A program made the translations under genes and the position numbers. 64,000 nt of DNA from assembly GCA_920105625.2 (NCBI GenBank), contig CAKKTE020000188.1, positions 1,769,322 through 1,833,321 of the forward strand, read 5' to 3'. Shown one piece after another: positions 33,173-46,289 of this stretch. Positions within the stretch are counted from its first letter, which is position 1. Each line of letters opens with the position of its first letter. The notes under the pieces are model-generated. The model was not told the origin of the DNA and did no database searches. It saw only the letters and a list, made by a program, of their open reading frames with translations. This DNA is from Clusia tigrina. Its lineage: Eukaryota > Arthropoda > Insecta > Diptera > Clusiidae.

Positions 33173-33764
33173 ACCGAATCGGCAGAATGTCTCACGAAGT
33201 TTACTTGTTTACTGATTTAGTTTTTCTTAAGACAGAAAATGGACAAAAGCTTCAAGATCCATTTAAAGGAACATATAATGTGATTGTTCTTTGATGCAAA
33301 TGGAATTCATAAAGAACCCCATATATATCAAAGAGAGATGAGTCTATATATAGAGATAATGAGTCTACATATATATAATAAACTAAATATAAGAAATCAG
33401 CCTCAAAATTAACTTTGACTAAAATCAAAACAAAAATTAATTTTAAATACAAAGCAATTTTATAAATCAATTCTATTTAAGTCAGGAATCCTGCTGTTCC
33501 CATTATTTTTTTTTTAAGAGTGGTAGTGGTATAACAGTCACCAATACCACAAGCGGCTGCTACTTGAGTGGGCCAGTGCCGATCCCACGAAACGGGTAAA
33601 ACAAAGTGCACTACAGATGCACACACTGTACTGAGTTGAAAGGGCACATGACACCCAGTGGAAGTAAGTTTATGTTACACTACAAGTGACAGAATTCGAA
33701 TATTATTAGGCAATATCTAGAAGTAAATTGTTGTAAACACTCGGATCCCATAATTCCATTATTC
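33173..33764. other. Unassigned spacer
   Basis: This is AT-rich DNA between the mag integrase fragment and LOA copy 2. The part at 33520-33700 is less AT-rich (AGTGGGCCAGTGCCGATCCC) and might be retroposon leader, but I found no match for it in the window. Confidence 0.35.
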
Positions 33765-35460
33765 CTCTTACAAACTCTCAATGACCTCGGATACGAAGTT
33801 CAGGGCTTGTCAGAGGCAAGTTTGACTCTACCATAACAGATCGCATGCAACTAGCTCTTGACATCACTCAAAACTGGTGTCAGGAGAAAGGACTATCGAT
33901 AAATCCGAATAAAACAAACGTGGTACCCTTCACCAAAAGAAGGAAACTGAATCTGGGGACCTTAAGTTTAGGGACCACGAACTTAACAATGTCCAATGAA
34001 ATGAAATATCTGGGAGTAATCCTAGACAAAACTCTAACTTGGAAAAACCACTTATCATACATAACTAGTAAAGCCTTAAGAGTAACCTACGCTTGCCAGA
34101 GGTTGTACGGTAAAACATGGGGACTATGGCCAAAAATGATGACGTGGTCATATAAAACAATAATTGTACCAATGATTACATACGCGTCGTTGGTATGGTG
34201 GCCAAAAGTAAACCAAACAAAAGCTCAGATGACTCTTAACAAGATTAACCGTATAGCCTGTTTGAGTGTGACGGGAGCAATGAGAACGTGCCCCACACTA
34301 GCTTTGGGAATGATCACTGGACTGACTCCTCTACACCTTGTAGTTAAAAGGATGTCGGCCAGCGCGGCCCTAAGACTACCTAATCTAGCCCATCTTAAAG
34401 AAGGCAACCTATCGGGGTACGCAAAGATTCTGGACACTGTCTGGAATTCTCCGTGCCTCATGGTCTTCGACAAAATGGACAGAAAATTAGACTTCTACAA
34501 GCAATTCAAAGAGGTCATCAGTGACCGTTCAGCTTGGAGAAACAATGAAATAATAATAACCGGACTCACAGTTGTGGTATACAGATGGGTCCAAAATGGA
34601 AGATGGCATTGTAGGGCCAAATTTCCAAAAAGTAATTGCAATGGGAAAAATAGCTTCCTTTTTTCAGGCAGAGGTCCACGCTTTAGAGTTATGTGCTAGA
34701 GAATGTCTACGCAGGGGTACACGCAACACCAAAATAGGCATACTCTCAGATAGCCAGGCAGCTCTGAAATCATTAATAAACTTCTCATTCCAATCAAAGC
34801 TGGTCTGGGAATGCTGTAAACTTCTCAATACCCTAGCAGCGAGAAACTCTGTTACGCTAATGTGGGTACCGGGACACGAGGGACATGAGGGCAACGAAAT
34901 GGCAGATTCTTTAGCAAAAAGGGGTGCATACACTGCCTTTATAGGTGGGGTAAACAGTAGCTTCACAAATAACTTGTTGTGCGAACAGGAAAAATGAGGT
35001 CTGCTAAACTACTGGAGAGCCCAAAAAGGCATGCGGCAGTCGAGACTACGCGTTGATCCTGAACACAGGGTAGATGCTTCTTTAAACCTCAGCAGAAATG
35101 ACATCAAACTCTACACTGAACTTTTAACAGGACACTGTAGACTAAATTACCATCTGAAAAAAATAGGCGTGGTAGAATACGATTCCTGTCGACTCTGTCA
35201 AAAGGAGCAGGAAACGGCAGAACACATTCTATGCACTTGCCCAGCGGTGGCAAGACGCAGACATAATTACCTAGGCAGTGGGTTCATATCTCCAAATCAC
35301 CTAGTTAAAATTAAGCCCACAGCAGTTACGAGATTTATAAACAGTCTAGGACTGTTTTAGTTGGGTACGAGGCTGCACAATAGATCTTTTAGGTCGCGGT
35401 GTTCTTTTAGCCTGTTAATATTAATAAAATTGGAATTTTAACAAATAAAATCAGAATTGA
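33765..35460 (+). mobile_element. LOA-clade non-LTR element copy 2, 5'-truncated, with 3' end
   Basis: From CTCTTACAAACTCTCAATG onward this is nearly identical to 6732-8166 of copy 1. It encodes the RT palm end and thumb (33845-34570), RNase H (34572-34997), and then the 3' zinc finger missing from copy 1 (CRLCQKEQETAEHILCTCP, about 35190-35245). The coding region ends at TAG 35358-35360, with a roughly 100-bp 3' UTR. Relative to copy 1 it lacks 22 bp covering the catalytic FADD motif (at about 33808). It shares with copy 1 the frame change before RNase H and the TGA after it. Confidence 0.88.
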
Positions 35461-36363
<903 letters not shown>

Positions 36364-36504
36364 ATCAGAAACCATATATTTTTGAAATAAATAAAAAAAT
36401 TGTTAAAAGTAAAAACAATTTTAATGTGCACACTTAATCGTGCTTATGGGGTGTTGTAGATGCACTGTGCATATGGCTTCCCAACTTTTCATTACTGATA
36501 TTAT

Positions 36505-39500
36505 TTACGGAGCATCAACATAATCTCGATCTCCCACATTGATACGGCCTTCAGCAGCTGTAACAGAAAATCCTAAAATACGCGCATCCAACTTCGTCAT
36601 TTTGCTTTTTTTTATTTTTTTCTGTTTACCCTGGAATAATTTTTTTACCGAAATAATAAAGCAATTTTCAAAAGGAAATGCTAAGGGTATTCGCACAGAC
36701 CCTGGCTCTTGGACACTTTTAAAGAGTTCGTTAACTATTGCACATTGAAAATAGTATGCAATAATAACTTTCGTTTAATATTATAAAGTAAGTTTTATAT
36801 CTTCAAACATGTATTTTAAAAATACCTACATATGTATATTTGAAAATTCTGCTAGCATTGCTACAAGAGCGACCCAATTGTTATTGTGGTAACACTGAAT
36901 TAGAGTTTAAGAGCCTGAGTCATTGTAAATACCACTAGTATATTAAATACCTTATTATCAGAACTGTCATTTCCCGAAGGAGTGATGGCAGGTGCTGGTT
37001 TGCACATATCATCATTGTGTGCATTTTGTGCGCGTTGCAAGTTTTTGTATTTGCTGCGCCGTTCAAGGAATTGTTTTGCGAAATCAATAAATTCCTTACT
37101 TTCACCTATATTTTATTCAAATACATATATTTATGTTAATCTATCAGACAAATAATTTACTATACGTACCTAAATACATACGTATGTAATCTTTTACTTC
37201 GTAAGGCGACTCCAAATCTTGCAAAAAGGAAACAAATGTAGGCACTGTAAATGAGATTATAAACAAAATGTAAATGATATTATGTAACATATATAAAACG
37301 GCAAAGTCTTCATATTTTTACAGATAATGATAATGCTACATACCATCGACTTTTGTGTTCATATTATTCAAGCTCTTGGTACACCAACTAGTAAATTCAT
37401 TTTCCAAATCATCTCTTTTGTTTATATTAATATTACTAACACTTGCTAAATTATTGTGTGGATTTTTAGCATTAATCTTCTTATCAGTATCTTTTAATTG
37501 TTGTACTTTAATGCTTTGTTTTAAACCGTGACCACTGTTTTGTTGTGGTTGATTATAACTTTTTGTGTTTTTCACTGCTGATATACCTGAATTCTGCATA
37601 ATTGAAACTGTTTGACTTTTCTTAAGATTTCGGGAAGGAACCGAACCTTGTTGGACCGGCATTTTTTGTGTCAGAGTTGTTTGTGAGTTCTTCGCGGTAA
37701 CATTCCCTACACTGGAAGCAACAACTGCCGCAGTAGTACCGGCAGTATTTGCTGTAACTGCAGCACTATATTTGATAGGCTCCTCCCAAAAACCGGCAGT
37801 ACTAGTTGAACCCCACACTTTCGTTCCACTCCAAATAGGAGGCATATTTCCATTGGTACTTGTATTACCGCCACTAGTAGAAGAGGTCAATGCGACTTGC
37901 TGCTCCAGTTCTTTGCGCCGCTGAAATTCAACATGTTCGCTAGCTAATCGCTTTGCTTCTTCTGCCTGTATTTCCGCAAAACTTCTGACTGGAATTGGTG
38001 AAGCATTCCATTTAAGAATTGTGTCATTAGCCTCTGCAATAGCTGTATTAGAGCGCATTATCTTTTCTAACGTTTCCATTTGACGTTGTTGGTCTGCGCG
38101 ACGTTCACGACGTTCTGCCTTCTGGATTTCAGCTAAACAAGGACTACCACTTCCAACAGCGGGTTGAGTTGACCATGGTGCAATTGACGATTGAATGCGA
38201 TGTTGCTCTTTACTTACTTTGGATCCCGATGCAGGTAGAGTGCTTACTGCCGTTGAATTTATTGTAGCTGTAATAGCTGCGGAAGTTGCAGTTCCTAAAA
38301 GAGCCTTTCTTCGTTGTGCTTGAATTTGCTGTTGACGTTCTTTTTCTTCTTGAATTTGACGACGCTTTTCATCTTCAATCTGCTGCATTCGCCGCTTTTC
38401 TTCATCAACTTGTTGACGCTTTCTCTCCTCTTTTTGACGACGTTTCTCGTCGGCTTGTTCTCGGCGACGCTCTTCTTCATTTTTTTTATTATTCCCATTA
38501 TCGTTCTTATTTTTAGTTGTGAAAGTTTGCGTTTTGTTGTTTTGTTTATTAAGGATTTGCAGCTTATCAGTTAGTTCATCTTTCCTTTCTTTAATCGAAG
38601 GAACACTGTATTGTGGCTTATAAATTTCCTCCATATCTATATTCTGATCACTCACTAAAGATATTGGAGATTGTAAGTCAATTGAAGCATTGCTTTCATT
38701 GCACTGACTATTATGTTGGGTTTCTTGCTGCTTTAATTCTAGATGCTCTAGTACCTGCTGTGGCTGTTGATCATCAAAACTAACTGTGTTAGGTTGTAAT
38801 GTTTCATTTGGTACATTTTCCATTGAGGAGGACTCCCATACAGAAGTGGGTATTGATTTTGGTTGTCCTATATTACCACTTTTAAGCTGTCCACCCGAGA
38901 TTACAACACTTGGTATACCAACTAGTGGCCCGTCAACCCATTGATTGCTTTGTGATTGTGGCTGCTGCTGTACAATAATCTGTGATGTATTTTCTGTGGT
39001 ACCCATTTGAGGAATCCACATTTGCATCAACGGGCTTTGAGCGGTAGCAACAGCCAATAACTGTTGTTCTGTAATGTAGTCATTTGTTGTAGTTGCACCT
39101 ATATAATCCGGTGTTTTCAACTGAGCGTTTAGATTTCCGCCACGAAGGAACATTCGCAAATTATATTCATTGATTACGTCACTTTCAGATAAATCGTCAG
39201 GACTGTGAACTATTTTTCCACCACAGTTATTTTCGGTGTTAGCTCCCATCACTGAACCATATGAACTGTTTGGATATTGAGGCAAAGATGGCTGTTGTTG
39301 ATGGTGTGCATTCAGAATAAAGTCTTCTGGATCCAAGAATGTATTGATAACATTGGATTGTAGCTGAGCACCTGTAAAGAGGTTTTTAGAACATTCAGCT
39401 ATAGCATCATACAAATGGGTTCCCGATGGATTTAAAGTTGCTAGTGAGTTACTAAATCCTGTCAGACTTGTTAAATACTCTGGAAGACCAAGCATTTGGA

Positions 39501-42188
39501 CTTTTTGACGCACTAAAGCTTCCTTTTCAGGTGGTGGTAATCGCTGGAAGCACTCGTTCTTCGATAACTCTGCTACCATCATCATCTCCTGATGCTGAAT
39601 ATATTGATCTTTTAAGAGTTGATAATGTATAGTTAGCATATGTGAAACATCAACTGAACTAATGAGGTTTTTAACAGCTGAACTTAATGAATCTGGAGCA
39701 ACTGTAACATTTCCCTTCAAATCTTTCGGTTGCTCATTTTGTTTTAAGCCGAAATTAGTTATAGCCTGTGGCTTGTCATGAATTTGGCCATGTGTTATAT
39801 TCTCCAAATCCATGGGCATTAAGTGGCCGTGGGTGAAAGGCATGTTGCCCTGACATATCTTAATCAGATCTCCAAGTGCTCTAAACCGTGTATCGGAAAC
39901 ACGTCGCACATATAGATTTTCATTAAAATAACCTGCTCGGTACCATTCGGTCATTTCAACCGCAGTAAATGGGCCCTGTACTTTTGATTGGGGATCACGA
40001 TAGTACCAAAAATCACTAGAAGCAACGGAATTCATAGTATGCGGCAAAGCAGCCGAAGAAGTAGTAGGAGAAGCCGCTAATTGTTGCTGTTGCAAATGAT
40101 GTTGCTGCATTGTAGCATGATCAATTACGACACCACCTCCATATAATGGTATTGCTTTGTGACTCCCAGGTAAAGTAACAATAGGAGGTGAAACAGAAGT
40201 AGTATTTTGACCAACTGGTTGTTTAAGAATTGCTGCTACTACAGGTGACACAAATGAATTTTGTAAGGCCAGCCCACTTTGTGTTCCTGAAGATATGATA
40301 GTATTGGTATCTGTACATGTTAGACTATTATTTCCGTTGGTATCGGCGGTATCGTCATCCATAATTAATTTCTCAACCATATCATCAGCTACTTCTTTCA
40401 TCCGATCTGAAAAGTAATTTTGCGAGGTATCACGAGTGGTAGTAAGTGCAGCTTTAGAATCATTGGAAATATTATTGTCTAAATAACTTGAATGGACATC
40501 TGATACAATGTTCGTTTCTAAACTAGATTCTTCAGAGGCGGCGGCACAGTCCAATTTTTCCACCTCGGAATCTCCTAAATGTTTTGAAAACTTTTGTGGT
40601 AGCGTCTCTAATTCCAAAATGGATGAATCATTTTCTATGTTTATATCATATTTATTTTCTTCGAGGTCTTTCATTTCATTTCTATCAGCAACTGATGGTA
40701 ATGTAGGGTCCTTAGAGAACATACAATTATCATTATCTTTATCAACTGTATTTTTTCCCCGTTTCTTCACCCCTTCATTAGGAAGAACTATACTCTCATT
40801 ACTTGATGTACTGTTTCTTCGCTTATGGTGCTTTTGATTTTTCTTTTCTCCAAATGAAACTTCATCTTCAACAGATCCATGAAAAGCTCCTGTAGCATCA
40901 AATGTACCACCTCCATTTGATGCATTCTCCATTGCCCACTCAGGCAAATTATCTTCTCCGTCTACAAGTATCTCTGTATTACTGGAACCATTTGACCATT
41001 GGTTGTTACGTGTACTCTGAGGACTGCTGCTGCCTGTTGAGAGTAGCGGGCGAGTGGAGGACTGTGAACTCTTCGATAAGCTTACAAAGTTGCCACGTTC
41101 ACCCGCTGAAAGAGTAGAATATGACCGCTGCATGGTAACGCCATTACTCCCATAACTACCATCTGCATTTCCATGTGAGTTATCATCATCACGCCAGCTT
41201 GTTGAACGCGCTAAAAATATTTTTAATATAATATTAAATAACAATAATTTCTATATATAACCGTACCCCAACGATGGGTGCTGCCAAAACTGCTAACGCT
41301 AGGACCACGCCAGCCGTCTGTACTTGTTAAACCACCACCTGCTGCATCTCCTCCTGAACTATCTTCGTGTCGGTTTCTACGCCAATTTTCCAAATTTCTC
41401 GAATGGGTGGGGAATTCTTTCCTTGGGCTTGCTGCTAGAGTTCCATTCCAATCCGATCCAGGATTTACACCACTCACACTACTCCCCAAAGAATCGCCTG
41501 TACCATTTCTTTCGGACCACCCACGTTCAGGCTATTTCAAACTTTTTCTTTTAATTTGTTGTATGTAAACATACGTAAATAACATACCTTCAATGTCGAA
41601 CGCATGTCGTCCTCAAAAACAGCCGTCGGCCGTTGATAAATCGGGTGATAAACAGATTTCCCACGAATTCGGCCTCTCTCTACCGATCCCCCACGACCAG
41701 AGCCTCGAGTTGAACTGCCAAATCCAACCGGCGACCGTTGTATCCATGCAGAACGTTGCTTTAAGTGTATACGTAAGATTATACACTGTAGAATTTTAAC
41801 ACTTCAAATTAATACATACAGTTGCTATAGGTTGGCCTTGTGTAAGCATTTCCTCGTCTGTGCTTGGGGTTAAGGCAAGAGGGCATTGTACCTTCCCTAC
41901 AAATATCTTCTTATAGGAAGGTAATATCTCTGGTATATTGCAATTTTTATCAAATAGGGAAAGCATTTCCTCACGTCCGTATCGAAATTCGGGAAACATA
42001 TTGCGAACCGCTGGCATGTGGGTGATTGTATTTAAATTATTCTGGTGACTTCCACTACCTGAAACGTTGTTTAGAGTAGAGGAATTATTGATAGAAGAGT
42101 TTCCTCCGCCAATACTATGTCCAAAATTTGTAGAATCCGCCGACATATTACGCAACCACTCAGGGCCAAATTTCATGGAGTCTGTCAT
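36505..42188 (-). CDS. Gigyf: Gigyf: GYF-domain translational repressor scaffold
   Basis: Seven exons join on the minus strand: 42188-41820, 41758-41588, 41531-41267, 41210-37344, 37244-37170, 37105-36951 and 36630-36505. All have GT-AG ends and matching phases, giving 1675 residues. MKFGPEWL and [12 protein letters not shown] (residues 68-79) form the 4EHP-binding start. An RG-rich patch follows in exon 2, and exon 3 joins exon 4 at HRWARSTSW. The GYF domain, which binds proline-rich PPGF-type peptides, is at about 665-725 ([26 protein letters not shown]). A charged coiled coil lies at about 1170-1245. The C-terminus has [22 protein letters not shown] and [19 protein letters not shown]. The protein partners 4EHP and CNOT/DDX6 to silence mRNAs, and acts in autophagy in flies. 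The ATG was chosen because the conserved N-terminus starts there. Upstream 5' UTR exons are likely. Confidence 0.95.
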
Positions 42189-44029
42189 TGTTTATTTTCA
42201 GTTGAAATAATTATATCCAAAATATGAGCTTACACCTCGTGATGTTGTTATTCCTAGTTGTTTAAAAAAAAAACATTAATAAAGATATTTTACATACTTC
42301 ATTTTAACAACATCTAATATCTTGAAGTTGAGTTAAATCAGGTTTTACGCTGCGTATGAATGGAGTGCATTGTCAAAGTTTGGGAACATAATATTCGTTC
42401 TGATAATCAATTACTGTTTAATTTTTTAAAACGATTGTTTAAGCGCCACAAGTTAAGTATTTAATAAAAACTATCTACATACATGACAGACAAAACAATT
42501 TTTTTTTTATTTTTCACAGAACTCACCGAAAAAGTAGACAAATTTTTTCTAGGAATACATTTGAAGAGAATAAACAAGTATTTTAAATAAATATTTTTAA
42601 TATAAGTTAATTTCCTCATTATGAATATAATCCTAATTTTTGTGTAGCAAGAATTGCGTAAGTTGTAGTAGTTAAATATTCAATATATACACTTTTAATA
42701 ATTAATAGTAATACTTTAAATAAAGCGCCGATTTCATATCATCCATGGTGAGAGCCTTACAACATAATTAGGCAATTTGAATGGTTGGTCAAAAGCAATT
42801 TAGAATGCTAACTGAACTAATGGGTTAAATAAAAAAAGGTCAAACAAGTACCATGTAAGGTAAAAGAAAAAGGGATGATGAGGGATATTGAATTTTTCTT
42901 TCGCATTGTGCCCATTTCCGTGAAAATTGCAGTCCAAATCTCAGAAATACTATAATTACTTCGCTTCACAAATTCTATAAAAGTACATTATAAAATAATG
43001 TTGCTATGGAGCTATTTACGCAAGATTAAATGCAAGTTTAAAAAATACCTAACCTCAAATAGGTGCAATAGTGTGCACCGAACCCCACTCGAACTTCGCG
43101 ATTCTTTTTATTTTAATTAACCTGACTTTAAATCAATTATATAAAATAATTTGTGTTGCTATTTTATAATATTCATTTTCCTCTCCAGATCCGTTCGTTC
43201 TTCATTCGCTGTTCGATTATCAGTTATAATCTGCCTATGCCACACATCGTGATTTATTTATGTTTTCTTTGAGTAAATTCATCTTCGTAACCGTCATCAA
43301 GTATATTGTTCATGTGTGCGTTATTTAGATTCGTTCAGTGATATGTCGTTTTGTCGTCGTCGTTTTGATTGCTGATTTCACAAATTTTTTCCTTTATTTA
43401 AATTTCTTCTCTCATCCTAATTCTAATTTAGTTTTCTCCAGCTCCTTTTTGTCTTGATTATAATTCTTAAAAACGTTAAATTGTACTTACACAATTTTTT
43501 ATATTCCTTACTTTGAAGACAAATACCTGCACTTGCTGATATAGCCTACAACAAATGTAGATTATTCACTCAATTACTACAAAATGTCACAAACACTTAA
43601 ATCGTGTAATGAAAATAGCTGCAAATTTAAATTATTCTGAGAATAAAACAGGATCAGCGTGCAAAATACGATTTAGCAAATTTTTATTGAAAATATCATG
43701 AAACGACTTACGACGTGTAGTATTGAATATTGTCCGACGGCGAACTAATGAGCTATATCGTTTAGACTGGGTAGCATAGTTGTATAAAAAATCTGTAATG
43801 TTGTGACTACTGGGTTGCAATTCAATATTATATATTAATTGTTTTGGCTGTATTATTTGACAAGTGATTTGGAATAGAAAGTACTCATATGCATTTTAAC
43901 AAGAGTGAGGTAGGAAAATTAGAAAAAACATGTTTACTTCTATAAATGACTAAAAATGAATAGTCCACATTTTTTTTCAGTCTAAAGCAGACTTGAATAA
44001 TAACATTACCCTCAATCAAGTTGAATTTA
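42189..44029. other. Gigyf upstream region, probable 5' UTR intron
   Basis: On the minus strand a good acceptor (polypyrimidine run then AACTAG near 42259) lies about 70 bases above the Gigyf ATG. A strong donor context (AAATTGTGTAAGTAC) lies near 43490. This would fit a first non-coding exon around 43490-43600 and a roughly 1.2-kb 5' UTR intron, but no core promoter motif settles it. No other gene is seen. The frame at 43632-43820 has no recognisable domain. Confidence 0.4.
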
Positions 44030-44263
44030 CGTACATGGTAACTGCACGGTGAATTTCGTGCATCCGAAATTGTCAAGCATAAGCAATTTGCGATCAAAAT
44101 AAACGAAATTCAGAGGAATGGAGAAATACATAAGATACATAAGAGCTGCTTAAAGTGTCACACAATTTATATAAAATATATTTAATAGTTAAATAGACTC
44201 ATAATTTCTTTTTTCTTTTCAGTATGTGAGTGAGAAATTATACATATATAATATATGAAAGAG

Positions 44264-44352
<89 letters not shown>

Positions 44353-45300
44353 ACCACTCATTTATTTAATTTTAGTACGAAAAATTGTGAATCACCACCT
44401 TTATATACATATGTATATAAAGTGGTGCCAGTGTATGAAAATTTAAAAGGAGAATATTTATGGAAAGTTACCTGAGACAGTTCCTGGTGCATTTGCTGGC
44501 TGTTGCTGTCGCACCCACTGAATGAAATATACCTTTTTGGAAACACGGAAAAATGAACCATTTCCTTTGCCCGAGTATTTACTACACATCACACATTTGC
44601 TTCGCATATTGTGTTTATTTTTTAAATTTTACAATGTTCAAACTTCACAAAAATTACAATTAAAAGGCTCTTATTCACTCATCGCATTTTTCTATACATT
44701 CAATTTTGACATCTACTGCGGGAAGATTGGTTAAAAAAAATATGTTTGCAGTCACAATCGGAGAACACAGAAGCGATACTTAAACGTCAAATAAAATGTC
44801 TTTGTTTATCATTAGTTGGCTATATGGATAGGTTTCTTTATCATTCGTTCTGAAGAAAATCAGCCACACTACTGCAGTTTTGCACGTGGGTAAGTGTGCC
44901 CAAATCAAGAGTAATTTCTCTGTATTCTCTGGTCACCATGTAAGTAAATTCACCTTGGCTAGTACAAGGTGAATTTTCTTACTGGTGGCTGCAAGAACAA
45001 ACTTTTTTGAACCAATTTTCCCTCAGTAGCTGTCAAAATTGAAATTATAGAAAAATGCGATCAAAACAAAATGCACACAATTGCATTGATTTCAGTGAAT
45101 AAGAGTTTTTAATAGTTTGAACATTATGAAGAAATGATTTATATTAAATATATTTTATATAAATTATATACCACTTTAAGCAGCTCTTATGTATTTCTCC
45201 ATTCCTCTCAATTTCGTTTATTTTGATCCCACATTGCTTATGTTTGACAATTCCGGAGGTACGAAATTCACCTTGCAGCCACATGTAAGTAAATTCACCT
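44030..45300. repeat. Large imperfect inverted repeat (foldback-like)
   Basis: The left arm, at about 44040-44200 and 44625-44740, is the reverse complement, with some divergence, of the right arm at about 45125-45290 and 45000-45125. Landmarks are GGAATGGAGAAATACATAAG in the left arm and CTTATGTATTTCTCCATTCC in the right. The left arm is split by about 420 bp that includes a TA microsatellite. The centre (44740-45000) has its own stem around AAATTCACCTTG and CAAGGTGAATTT, and the same motif recurs at the outer right end (45287-45305). No transposase is present. Confidence 0.75.
44263..44347. repeat. (TA)n microsatellite
   Basis: About 85 bp of pure TA inside the left arm of the inverted repeat. 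The overlapping ORFs are artefacts. Confidence 0.95.
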
Positions 45301-45899
45301 TAGGCTAGTCCTCAAACCATTGCAGACATAATATATTACCTTGTAATGTCCATTTTTTTGATTGTTTGCTTATTTAGATATTAAGAATCAGGTCTCTAAA
45401 ATGCAAAAAAAGGAACAAATTATATTAACAAATTAAATAACTTCCAATTATATTTTAATTATATATTTGTTTCAGATTAGAGGATTATAAATGGGAATTA
45501 TTTGACAATGTTACGGACAATTTGTTTACTATCTCTCACTTAATAGTATCTAGTTGGATTATACCTTTTTACTCCTATTTATGTATGGTACCGTTCAAAA
45601 TACATTTACATTTATATGTATTTTGGTACCGTTCAGTGTGCACTAAGTGCGCCGTTTTCGTTTGCTCAATTCTTGTAAATTAGCCGTCCGCAGTAATTTA
45701 TATCAGCTTAGAATTTGGTTTTGGAGAGATTGTGGAGACACTTCAACACATGATATTTTTTCATTGTTGGTTAACATTAGTTAGGAAAAATTAAGGCTAA
45801 ACTGGGTTGAACCGGCTTAAAATTTAAGTTAAAGCGTTCTAATTTTTAAGGTTAACGTTGGAAAGTATCTCGAACTCAAGGGCATTTGGTAAAAAAAGG
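45301..45899. other. Upstream region of Tim13
   Basis: No gene is seen. A direct repeat of TGTATTTTGGTACCGTTCA and ATGGTACCGTTCAAAATACA (about 45583-45636) makes a small inverted pair. The Tim13 promoter should lie at about 45700-45880, but no TATA box or clear initiator was identified. Confidence 0.4.
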
Positions 45900-46289
45900 A
45901 TGGCTGGTTTATCAAATATGTCCAGCAACGAAAAAGGCGAACTGATGGAACAAGTTAAACAACAGATGGCTGTGGCTAACGTACAGGAGCTGTTAACGGT
46001 AGCGCTAAACTGAGATATTTAATCACTAAAGCAGCTAAAAGTTGTATTTCTTATTATTCCAGAAAATGACAGAGAAATGTTTCAAGAAATGCATTACCAG
46101 ACCTGGCACAGCACTGGATTCTACTGAACAGGTTCGTTTATTAAAAATAATCACCTTTTCAATTTCTTTAAAATTTTTACTTCATTACAGAAATGTATTT
46201 CAATGTGCATGGACAGATTCATGGATTCATGGAACTTGGTGTCCCGTACATATGGAAATAGGTTAAAACGAGAACAAAACAAAATGTAA
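45900..46289 (+). CDS. Tim13: Tim13: small TIM chaperone of the mitochondrial intermembrane space
   Basis: Three exons, 45900-45998, 46063-46131 and 46191-46289, have GT-AG ends and are all in phase 0, giving 88 residues. The twin CX3C motifs (CFKKC and CISMC) span the last two exons and form the two disulfides of a small TIM. The start reads [20 protein letters not shown] and the middle [13 protein letters not shown], the Tim13 signature, followed by [19 protein letters not shown]. With Tim8 it forms the hexamer that escorts Tim23-type precursors across the intermembrane space, and it is imported by the Mia40/Erv1 relay. Introns are 59-64 bp. AATAAA occurs near 46372. Length is normal for the family, and no defect is seen. 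Confidence 0.95.

Noticed and set aside
38286..38574. Plus-strand frames inside Gigyf, rich in Phe and Leu
   Set aside because: They are antisense shadows of the charged coiled coil of Gigyf.
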